Below the pieces are notes generated by a model, which saw nothing but the letters and a program-made list of their open reading frames with translations, ran no database searches and was not told where the DNA came from. 5,694 nucleotides of DNA. It comes from an archaeon (GTDB taxonomy: Archaea; Iainarchaeota; Iainarchaeia; Iainarchaeales; GCA-2688035). Location: positions 1 through 5,694 of the forward strand of contig JASLNX010000044.1 in the NCBI GenBank assembly GCA_030745815.1. Reading direction: 5' to 3'. The stretch's first letter is position 1, and each line of letters starts with the position of its first letter. The position numbers and the translations under genes were made by a program. Below are positions 1 to 5,694 of this stretch, piece by piece.

Positions 1-543
1 AAGGAAGACTTTGCTGATAACACAAAGTTTGATGACATGAATGTTATGCTTGTAAACAGTGTTGTTGGATTAATGGAACCCCTTGCCGACGGCTTCAATT
101 ACATGTATTATATTTATGTAAATGATATGGAAGACTTCCCTTTCTTTATGCTTTATGTTAGAAAGTGGCCTAGTTGGGGCAGTTCAGGCGGAAAGCTTGA
201 CATTGAAAAGGGAGCAAGTGAAATTTACCTTTGCGACCCAACAGCCCTCAGTAAAATTAGTGATTTGGTTACAAACGTTGGGTTGGTTTATCAGTCAACA
301 AGTGAAATGAAGCTGGCTAAACTAAAGCGCAGTGGAAGTGAAACAGGGTATGACACATTTTCCTCACATGCAACTCTTGCAATGTGGACTGTAACTGGAC
401 TTCCTGAAGGTGAACAGATTGGAGGCGGAAGTATTCTTGACAAGGACCACTTGAACTGCAAGTGCTTTAAGAAACTTGTGTTAAAAAATTCCAATTGTGA
501 CCCAACTATGAAAGATTGTGAAACTGAGTGGAAGGCCTGTTAA
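1..543 (+). CDS. C-terminal part of an unrecognised, probably exported, cysteine-rich protein
   Basis: The reading frame is open from the first base to a TAA at 541-543, giving 180 visible residues; the true start lies left of the window. The ATG at 37 is internal, because the frame continues upstream of it with no Shine-Dalgarno site. I do not recognise the family. The visible part mixes aromatic-rich stretches (YMYYIYVND, FPFFMLYV, near visible residues 34-53) with polar segments, has no clear membrane span, and looks like a folded alpha/beta domain. Cysteines fall at visible residues 78, 153, 155, 166, 173 and 180, so five of six lie in the last 28 residues and the final residue is itself cysteine. 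This clustering suggests disulfides in an extracytoplasmic protein or a small metal site; export cannot be shown because the N-terminus is missing. The gene converges on the zinc-finger gene with no bases between the stop codons. The coding call is solid; the function is unknown. Confidence 0.85.
   Translation, partial: KEDFADNTKFDDMNVMLVNSVVGLMEPLADGFNYMYYIYVNDMEDFPFFMLYVRKWPSWGSSGGKLDIEKGASEIYLCDPTALSKISDLVTNVGLVYQSTSEMKLAKLKRSGSETGYDTFSSHATLAMWTVTGLPEGEQIGGGSILDKDHLNCKCFKKLVLKNSNCDPTMKDCETEWKAC
483..488 (-). terminator. Possible oligo-T terminator for the zinc-finger gene
   Basis: Six A on the + strand read as six T on the - strand, about 56 bases past the TAG stop at 546-544. It is the first run of this length seen downstream on that strand. 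If used, the transcript would be antisense to the last ~60 bases of the convergent gene. Weak call based only on the run of T. Confidence 0.2.
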
Positions 544-1326
544 CTATTTTTCAATAGACCTGCCGCATTTTGGGCAAGTGAATTTTGTTCTGCCGGCAAG
601 TTTTTCAACACTCTTAGCGCAGGCTGCGCAGTATGCTGTACCGCATCCTGGGCAGTAAATAAGTGAGTCTGCTGCTTTCTTGCAGTTTGGACAAGCGTTT
701 GCACTGCTTTTTTCTTCGCTTCCAAGACTTTTTAGTTCTGTGTCTTCTCCAAAGTCAAGACCTGTAAGTTCTTCTAATTCCCCTTCCTGTTTTGCGCCAG
801 GCTTTTTTGCAGACTCTCCAAATAGGTCTCCAACATCAAGTCCTTTAACGCTTTCCAAAGCGCTTGACTCAGGCTTCTTTTCCAGTTTCTTACTTGCCAG
901 TGGTGATTTGGGTTCCATTGGTTCTGGTTCTTCTGTTTCCCTTGACTTCCTTAAATTTCTTCGGTCCCTTGATTTTCTTGGGTGTTTTCTTGAGGTTTTG
1001 TTTTGTATTCGATCCATCTTGCGAAGAATTCTTTCCTTTTCCTCTTGTTCCTTTAGTTGAGCATAAATGCTTTCAGCAATTGTGTCGTACTCTTCTTTTT
1101 TAGGAAGTCTTTTGTGGGTACTCTTAAATCGCTTTACTTCTTTTAGTGCAAGTTCCATGGTTTTCTTTTTTGAGTTGTCGTGTCCTGCGCCCTCAGTTAA
1201 AACGCCGCCGCCGGCATTTTCATTTTCCTGCATCTCAAGTTCAAGCAAGGCTTCTTCAGGAAGTTCCTCTCCACTATCAGCTTTTCTTTGAAAGCGTTTT
1301 AACCTTCTTGGAATATCGTTTCCCAA
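544..1326 (-). CDS. Charged, largely disordered protein with C-terminal four-CxxC (FYVE/RING-like) zinc finger
   Basis: 260 residues from a TTG start. TTG is chosen because GAGGAG lies six bases upstream, and no ATG, GTG or other TTG lies between it and an in-frame stop at 1353-1351; the next methionine is residue 32. Residues 1-55 are charged. Residues 53-108 look helical, containing KRFKSTHKRLPKKEEYDTIA and then a K/E-rich coiled-coil-like stretch. Residues 109-130 are strongly basic (RKHPRKSRDRRNLRKSR), and 131-210 are acidic and probably disordered, with two short copies of GLD(V/F)G at 162-166 and 189-193. The C-terminus has eight cysteines at 212, 215, 225, 228, 233, 236, 251 and 254. 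Their spacing C-x2-C-x9-C-x2-C-x4-C-x2-C-x14-C-x2-C, with the core CPGCGTAYCAAC, resembles double-zinc cross-brace treble clefs (FYVE, RING) and also tandem zinc ribbons. There is no signal peptide or membrane span, so it is probably cytosolic. The basic segment could bind nucleic acid. Family not recognised; function unknown. Confidence 0.88.
   Translation of the reverse strand: MGNDIPRRLKRFQRKADSGEELPEEALLELEMQENENAGGGVLTEGAGHDNSKKKTMELALKEVKRFKSTHKRLPKKEEYDTIAESIYAQLKEQEEKERILRKMDRIQNKTSRKHPRKSRDRRNLRKSRETEEPEPMEPKSPLASKKLEKKPESSALESVKGLDVGDLFGESAKKPGAKQEGELEELTGLDFGEDTELKSLGSEEKSSANACPNCKKAADSLIYCPGCGTAYCAACAKSVEKLAGRTKFTCPKCGRSIEK
547..551 (+). terminator. Possible oligo-T terminator for the left-edge gene
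   Basis: A run of five T on the + strand begins three bases after the TAA stop at 541-543. Archaeal RNA polymerase commonly terminates at T-rich non-template stretches without a hairpin, so this is the nearest candidate. It lies inside the 3' end of the convergent gene. The run is short, so the call is weak. Confidence 0.25.
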
Positions 1327-1332
1327 AATTAT

Positions 1333-1338
1333 CTCCTC
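1333..1338 (-). promoter_or_regulatory. Shine-Dalgarno site that fixes the TTG start
   Basis: On the - strand GAGGAG is followed by a six-base spacer and then TTG at 1326-1324. The purine core can pair with the CCUCC of a 16S 3' end, and the spacing is standard. It supports translation starting at the non-ATG codon rather than at methionine 32. Confidence 0.7.
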
Positions 1339-1359
1339 TATTTTCGTGCACTAAGAACC

Positions 1360-1367
1360 TTTTTATA
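1360..1367. promoter_or_regulatory. TATA box, possibly shared by the divergent genes
   Basis: TTTTTATA on the + strand reads TATAAAAA on the - strand. On the + strand its centre lies about 27 bases before the A of the ATG at 1391, the spacing expected when an archaeal transcript starts at or next to the start codon. No Shine-Dalgarno site precedes that ATG, which fits leaderless translation. On the - strand the same spacing puts a transcript start near 1338, just enough to include GAGGAG. A second - strand candidate, CTTTAAATC, lies at about 1376-1384 and would give a leader of around 28 bases. No clear BRE is called. Direction and use are inferred from spacing only. Confidence 0.5.
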
Positions 1368-1390
1368 CTAGTTTTGATTTAAAGTTTAAC

Positions 1391-1936
1391 ATGCCCTTAA
1401 ACATTATTTTTAACATACTTTTTGGCCTTGTAGAGCTTCTGCGAATGGCCCTTATAACTTCAATTCCATGCTTCATACTTGCAATTGTTGGCGAACGCAT
1501 TCATCACTATCTTTCAAAACGCTTTTCTTTATCCTGGGCCAAAAGCACCCTGATTTCCACATACTTAATTGTAACCTTATTAATAATGGTTTTGTATCTT
1601 GTTCCGCTCTATTTAGGGTTTGCAGAAAGCCCTCTTTCAGGCCAACCAGTGCCTGAAGAATTGCAGTTGACAATTGTAGATTTTGGAATGCTTGCACTTC
1701 TTTCAATAGTAAAAATTTTGGTTTCAAGCGCCATTCTATCAGTTCTACTGCTGCCCCTTTTGTTCTTTTCATCTTACGCTCTTGAAAAAAGTAAGGAACT
1801 TCTTGAGGACAAAATCCCAGAGCCAGGCCACAAGTTTGTGGCAGTTTACGCAACCTGCGTTCTTGCCTGGTTAGTTCTTCTCTTTGTCTTCCCATGGGCA
1901 ATTGGAGGGTTTGTTTACTTACTTTACTTTGGGTAA
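1391..1936 (+). CDS. Unrecognised integral membrane protein with four predicted spans
   Basis: 181 residues, ATG to TAA. An in-frame TAA at 1352-1354 and the lack of any other start codon after it make this ATG the only sensible start. Hydrophobic spans are at about residues 5-34 (long, with a central charged ELLR, so perhaps tilted or re-entrant), 54-77, 98-130 and 149-179. The loop at 35-52 is basic (ERIHHYLSKRF), the loop at 78-97 is acidic and proline-rich, and the loop at 131-148 is mixed-charge. By the positive-inside rule loops one and three face the cytoplasm, so both termini would face outside. Polar residues inside the membrane are few, with no obvious catalytic or ion-binding motif, so a structural, anchoring or small channel-like role is as likely as an enzyme. 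It lies 49 bp upstream of the giant exported-protein gene on the same strand, so co-transcription and physical partnership are plausible but inferred. No family recognised. Confidence 0.88.
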   Translation: MPLNIIFNILFGLVELLRMALITSIPCFILAIVGERIHHYLSKRFSLSWAKSTLISTYLIVTLLIMVLYLVPLYLGFAESPLSGQPVPEELQLTIVDFGMLALLSIVKILVSSAILSVLLLPLLFFSSYALEKSKELLEDKIPEPGHKFVAVYATCVLAWLVLLFVFPWAIGGFVYLLYFG

Positions 1937-1972
1937 TAAATTTGCTTTGGTTAAGAATTAATACAGTGGCAC

Positions 1973-1976
1973 GGAG
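1973..1976 (+). promoter_or_regulatory. Shine-Dalgarno site for the giant exported protein
   Basis: GGAG lies nine bases before the ATG at 1986. The closer ATG at 1978 is followed by two lysine codons and a stop, so it cannot start the long frame. An AT-rich stretch at 1956-1963 (AATTAATA) could be a weak internal TATA element, but no strong promoter or terminator is visible between 1937 and 1985, which favours read-through from the gene upstream. Confidence 0.5.
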
Positions 1977-1985
1977 AATGAAAAA

Positions 1986-2069
1986 ATGACTGACCTTTTT
2001 AAAAATCGGCTTTTCTGCCTAATGTTTGTAGTGCTACTTTTATCAACCAATTTCATGTCAGTTTTTGCA
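1986..2069 (+). other. Predicted Sec signal peptide of the giant protein
   Basis: Residues 1-28: a short N-region with K6 and R8, a hydrophobic core from L9 to about L19, a more polar stretch, then VFA followed by AEG. Cleavage is predicted after A28 (small residue at -1, V at -3). C11 lies inside the hydrophobic core, not at a lipobox-like cleavage point, so a lipoprotein is unlikely. The acidic linker straight after the site is typical of an exposed mature N-terminus. It could instead stay uncleaved as an anchor. Confidence 0.75.
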
Positions 2070-5000
2070 GCTGAAGGCGATGATACAACCGCTGATGATA
2101 AGGACGCTGCCGACTCAAAAGAAGACGACGAAAGTGCAGATGAAGAAAAGCCCACGCTTGAAACAACAGTTGTTAGAGCCGAATTTGATTGCCATAGTCC
2201 TGGTTCGCACCCTGAAGAAAAAGTGCTTGATCCAAAAGAGGTAAACAAGCTAAAACAAAAGCTTCAAGTTGACGGAAACGGTTTTACAGGGCAAAAAGTT
2301 GTAACCCCTAACCAGGTGCCTAATACTGACCGTGACAAGCTTGGGAACCCACAGACTGCAGTTGTTGTTCCAACAGGCAAGGGAAAAGAAGCCCAACTAA
2401 GAGACGTTCCAACCGAAAAGTTTTCTCCAAACGAAATGCAGCAGTGGATGAATCAAACAGGACACGGCCCGTTTCAAGTTGGTCTTTCACTCTATGATAC
2501 ACTTAGACTCGGGCGCTGCAAAAACCTTGATCAGATGGAGGCGGCAAAAATTGGCTGCCCAATGGAGGGCGAGCAAATTGAATTAAGAAATAGCGGTGAA
2601 GGAATAATAGCTGATTTTGGAAGAGTAATTGATGACTTCGGGGACATTTTTGGAGAAGGCAAGGATTTTGTCACTGGAAGCGAATCAATCCCAGGATATT
2701 CAGAAGAAGAAGAGCAGCTTCTTAAAGAAAATTTTGCAGCAGAGTCTGACGTAAACAGCCTTGAGTACAAAAAGATGATGAGGGAGCGCGATCCAATTCC
2801 CAACTCAATTAAAACAGAGACTTTTACAACATCAATGGGGTCAACCTGCAATACTGAAGATTGTGTAATAAGTTCTTACAGTATGTTTGACAAGTACTAC
2901 AACAGTTGGTATGCTGCTGATCTTGTTGTAAGCAATTTTGGCCCAACTCTCTTTGGCCAGGCAAAAAGATACCTTACCTATCCGTCAAGACATGGTTGGG
3001 GTTGGGGCCTTGAAAAGAACCGCTTGTCTCAGCTGGTCAGGCGAAAGTTTATGGGTCCAGATTCATGGTATGGGCAGATGCGAGCAGAAAGGGTTGTACA
3101 AAAGGTAAGAGAACACGGCTTTGGTGACTTCTGGCAAAAGATGGTTGAAAACAACGACTGGGATTCAGGTTACACAATATTCAAAGGCGGAGGATTTAGG
3201 AAATGGATAAACGGGGCCACAAAACCAGGCGGATACCTTGATGAGATATCAGACCCAATAAGGCGAGGGGAATTCTTTAAGCTTGTTAGAGATATGAAGG
3301 GTTATTCAAGGGCAAACCGTGACATAATGAATGCAGCGCACGATGCCTACAACACCGCTCTTACAAGATATGGTGTTGGAAGTCTTGAGGCAAGGCATGC
3401 TCTTGTAGAGTACGGGCGAACAAATTACCACTTAATGGATAAGATGGATGATTTGTTGGCATTGGACGCTCCGGAATGGTGGTTAAGAGATAGCTATGCT
3501 GGAATGTATCCTTATGCAGTAAAGCATACTAATAGCGGAACAATTGTTTCACTTGTTGATGATTCACAGCACATTGACAATATTGGAAGAAAGTTTGTTT
3601 CTGATGGGGACTGGGTTGGATTTGAAAGGGCAGGAAACGCAGCTTACGAAACAACCGGAACAGGCGGAATACAGCTTTATGAAATTGCACCTGATGGTAA
3701 GTTTATTGACTCTGTTCCAGTAGAGGATTTGAAGAAAAACTTTTCAAGGTATACTGACAAGATGATTAAGACCGAGAAAGGTGAACTACTAAAACTTGAC
3801 AGCACAAATATTGATTACATAGTAAACAATGTTCCTGGAACTGGAAAGGTTCCTGTTTACGATCTTGGTTATAAAGCTGGGCCTGAACTAACTCCTGAAC
3901 TTTTTGCATCAAAACTTACACACAGCAGAGTAAGGGGCAGGTTTGCAGGGAACTTCAACGAAAACATGGACTTCCTCAGCAATGCCGTTGTTGAAAGGAA
4001 CTTTGCAGGAATGGATAGAACATACTACTCTATTCTTGACAGGGCAATGGCAAGAGACGGGCAAATTCTAAAAAGTTATCTTAGTTTAAGAGGCGGTGCA
4101 AAGTGGACTGCAATGCCATTTGTTTACTGGGGGGCAAAGCGTGGGTTTGGCGAAAAAGGGCTTTCAGCATTTATGCTTCCTGAAACCTGGAGACAGCTTG
4201 AATTTTATTTAGGGGACGCTCAGATTTATGACGATGCATATGTTGACTTCTTTGCACAGCACGGAAGTGACGAAGGAGATATCTTCAGGCAGCTTTTGAA
4301 CAAACTGCCTTGGAAAATGGTTTTGAATTACGTTTCTGATAATTACAATCCACTAAAGGAAACATTTGACAGGCTTACTGGAAGAGGCTGGCGTCCAACT
4401 GTTGAAAACATTGCATTGTTTTCTTCAACCGGAAAAGAATGCGTAGGCTGTGTTTCCAATGTGAAGTTTGCAAAAGAGCCTAAGACAAGTCAATTAGGTG
4501 GCTTTGAGGGTGAACTTAATATGACATTTAATAGCAAGAAAGGAATGGAAAACTTTTTGCTTGAGGACGCTTTGTCAAGCGAGGCAAGAGAAGAGGGTTC
4601 AACACTGATAATGTTTGGACACCACACAAATGTAAAAGGCGAAGCTGAAGACATAGAACAGGGAAATGAAACAGACCTTGTTGAAGACCAAAAGGACGAG
4701 AAAACTTGCCGCGACAAAGTGAAAACGCTTGGTCTTGGATTTGGATGGCTTGGAGACACAGCGCTTGTGCAAAACAATGCTGCAAGAATGGGCGGGCTAA
4801 TAGCAATGACTGAAACACTTTCCTACGCAGTATTTGGATGGAGTGGGATAATTGGCTCGGTCTTAACACAGACCCTTGTTGCGCCAGACCTCCAGGGCTG
4901 TACTGACGACCAAGAGGGATACTTTGTACACATGTTTGCTCCAAGTGAGGAAGAGCAGGAAAATCAGCAGTCCGGAAACCAAAAGGCGGCGGAAAAAGCA

Positions 5001-5694
5001 ACTGATGTCATAAAGAATATTATGGACGGGCAGTTTGGAGGCAAAACCCCTACTAAGGACTCTGAAGACGATGGCAAGAAAAAGGTTCCAGGGGAAGTGG
5101 CGGAGGAGCGACCACCCCAAAACTTCCTTGAAATAGCAAAGGCCAAGGTAAGAGAAACCGTACAAAAGCTTGAGGACAAGCAAAGAAGTAACAGTATGTT
5201 GCAGATTACAGCAGAAACAGCCGGAACATCAAACGGGGTTCTTGTATCAAAAGAACTTTTCTTCTACTGGTTTAAAGGCGAGAGAACAGTTTCAAAGTAC
5301 GATGACAAAACCAGGTTTGAAATTATTGATTCAGATTCAGACAAAAACGTTTTAATTGACAAGGTGGCTGGTGAACTTCTTGTGAACGGAGAACCGGTTC
5401 TAACCAGTCCTGAACATGTAAGGATGGCGGTTGTTAACGGGCGTATTCCTGCATTGGAAGTTCCGCAGAGAATTGGAGAGATACTGCTTCCAACAGACAG
5501 TAATGACCCAATGTTTGAATGGCATTCCAACGGAGAATTTGTTGTGCTTTCCCAAGCAGTTCTTGATTGTATTAAGGTAAATATTGAAGAACAAACAGGG
5601 GTTGGCATTTCTTCAGACAACATAACAGATGCGTTTGGAGATGTAACAAGTATAGAAACAAATGGTTACAGTATAACAGTTGACACTGCAAAAA
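1986..5694 (+). CDS. Giant exported protein of unknown family, 3' end beyond the window
   Basis: The frame is open from the ATG at 1986 to the right edge: 1236 full codons, no stop. In order: a signal peptide (residues 1-28); an acidic low-complexity linker (about 30-57); a long mixed body (about 58-930) including a strikingly aromatic/arginine-rich helical stretch at about 300-510; a glycine-rich hydrophobic segment (about 935-967); a Q/E/K-rich linker (about 986-1058); and a probable beta-rich module from about 1071 to the edge. Ten cysteines follow the signal peptide, mostly in close pairs (178/191, 288/293, 819/822, 908/972, plus 69 and 1195), suggesting disulfides outside the cell. Five N-x-S/T sequons occur at 156, 585, 845, 894 and 1212. 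I see no HExxH, Walker A or other catalytic motif. A surface or secreted structural, adhesive or secretion-related role is a guess from architecture only. It follows a four-span membrane protein gene by 49 bp, so the two are probably expressed together. Confidence 0.92.
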   Translation, partial: MTDLFKNRLFCLMFVVLLLSTNFMSVFAAEGDDTTADDKDAADSKEDDESADEEKPTLETTVVRAEFDCHSPGSHPEEKVLDPKEVNKLKQKLQVDGNGFTGQKVVTPNQVPNTDRDKLGNPQTAVVVPTGKGKEAQLRDVPTEKFSPNEMQQWMNQTGHGPFQVGLSLYDTLRLGRCKNLDQMEAAKIGCPMEGEQIELRNSGEGIIADFGRVIDDFGDIFGEGKDFVTGSESIPGYSEEEEQLLKENFAAESDVNSLEYKKMMRERDPIPNSIKTETFTTSMGSTCNTEDCVISSYSMFDKYYNSWYAADLVVSNFGPTLFGQAKRYLTYPSRHGWGWGLEKNRLSQLVRRKFMGPDSWYGQMRAERVVQKVREHGFGDFWQKMVENNDWDSGYTIFKGGGFRKWINGATKPGGYLDEISDPIRRGEFFKLVRDMKGYSRANRDIMNAAHDAYNTALTRYGVGSLEARHALVEYGRTNYHLMDKMDDLLALDAPEWWLRDSYAGMYPYAVKHTNSGTIVSLVDDSQHIDNIGRKFVSDGDWVGFERAGNAAYETTGTGGIQLYEIAPDGKFIDSVPVEDLKKNFSRYTDKMIKTEKGELLKLDSTNIDYIVNNVPGTGKVPVYDLGYKAGPELTPELFASKLTHSRVRGRFAGNFNENMDFLSNAVVERNFAGMDRTYYSILDRAMARDGQILKSYLSLRGGAKWTAMPFVYWGAKRGFGEKGLSAFMLPETWRQLEFYLGDAQIYDDAYVDFFAQHGSDEGDIFRQLLNKLPWKMVLNYVSDNYNPLKETFDRLTGRGWRPTVENIALFSSTGKECVGCVSNVKFAKEPKTSQLGGFEGELNMTFNSKKGMENFLLEDALSSEAREEGSTLIMFGHHTNVKGEAEDIEQGNETDLVEDQKDEKTCRDKVKTLGLGFGWLGDTALVQNNAARMGGLIAMTETLSYAVFGWSGIIGSVLTQTLVAPDLQGCTDDQEGYFVHMFAPSEEEQENQQSGNQKAAEKATDVIKNIMDGQFGGKTPTKDSEDDGKKKVPGEVAEERPPQNFLEIAKAKVRETVQKLEDKQRSNSMLQITAETAGTSNGVLVSKELFFYWFKGERTVSKYDDKTRFEIIDSDSDKNVLIDKVAGELLVNGEPVLTSPEHVRMAVVNGRIPALEVPQRIGEILLPTDSNDPMFEWHSNGEFVVLSQAVLDCIKVNIEEQTGVGISSDNITDAFGDVTSIETNGYSITVDTAK

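Noticed and set aside
565..693. Calling the zinc finger an E3 ubiquitin ligase or a phosphoinositide-binding FYVE protein
   Set aside because: The cysteine spacing suggests the fold only; the key basic lipid-binding patch is absent and no ubiquitin-like gene is in the window.
680..1060. 126-residue + strand open frame rich in S, F and P
   Set aside because: It lies antisense to the zinc-finger gene and its composition is the mirror of that gene's K/E-rich codons; no start signal.
1473..1901. 142-residue - strand open frame
   Set aside because: Antisense to the membrane-protein gene, no ribosome-binding site or recognisable domain; a shadow frame.
2070..2156. Acidic D/E-rich stretch as a calcium-binding repeat
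   Set aside because: It lacks the regular spacing of EF-hand, RTX or dockerin motifs; it reads as a simple acidic linker after the signal peptide.
4611..4634. MFGHHTN in the giant protein as a metalloprotease site
   Set aside because: No HExxH or matching third ligand pattern is present anywhere in the visible protein; two histidines alone do not support it.
4528..5001. 157-residue - strand open frame, and others opposite the giant gene (such as 5264-5623)
   Set aside because: All lie fully inside the giant coding frame on the other strand, with compositions expected of shadows and no conserved motif.
1..5694. CRISPR array, tRNA/rRNA genes, transposase or attachment-site repeats
   Set aside because: No regularly spaced repeats, cloverleaf-like T-loop sequence, rRNA-like stretch or transposase-like protein was seen on either strand when read by eye.

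Overview
The window looks archaeal, most likely a mesophilic DPANN-type genome (Woesearchaeota/Pacearchaeota-like), although no marker gene fixes the lineage. The evidence is: a TATA-box promoter at leaderless spacing before one gene, no recognisable bacterial -35/-10 promoter there, heavy use of AGA/AGG arginine and ATA isoleucine codons, a TTG start with a good Shine-Dalgarno site, and large exported proteins with no recognisable family. Lineage is inference; the codon and promoter features are seen directly. No rRNA, tRNA, CRISPR array, insertion sequence or long repeat was found.

Layout from left to right. (1) Bases 1-543, + strand: the last 180 codons of a gene cut by the left edge. The product has five of its six visible cysteines in its last 28 residues and ends in cysteine. 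(2) Bases 544-1326, - strand: a 260-residue charged, mostly disordered protein ending in four CxxC pairs arranged like a FYVE/RING-type double-zinc treble clef. Its stop codon directly abuts the stop of gene 1. (3) Bases 1327-1390: a divergent intergenic region with one TATA element that could serve both directions. (4) Bases 1391-1936, + strand: a 181-residue protein with four predicted membrane spans. (5) Bases 1986-5694, + strand: a very large gene running off the right edge, with 1236 codons visible. It encodes a signal peptide, an acidic linker, a long cysteine-bearing body, a hydrophobic segment, a second charged linker and a probable beta-rich module.

How they may work together (inference): the membrane protein and the giant exported protein lie 49 bp apart on the same strand with no obvious terminator between them, so they are probably co-transcribed and may form a cell-surface assembly. 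The cysteine-rich gene on the left may belong to the same envelope or secretion function. The zinc-finger protein is divergently expressed and, lacking a signal peptide, is probably cytosolic; it could be a regulator or adaptor, or simply a neighbour. I recognise no named family for any of the four genes, so no gene symbols are given.
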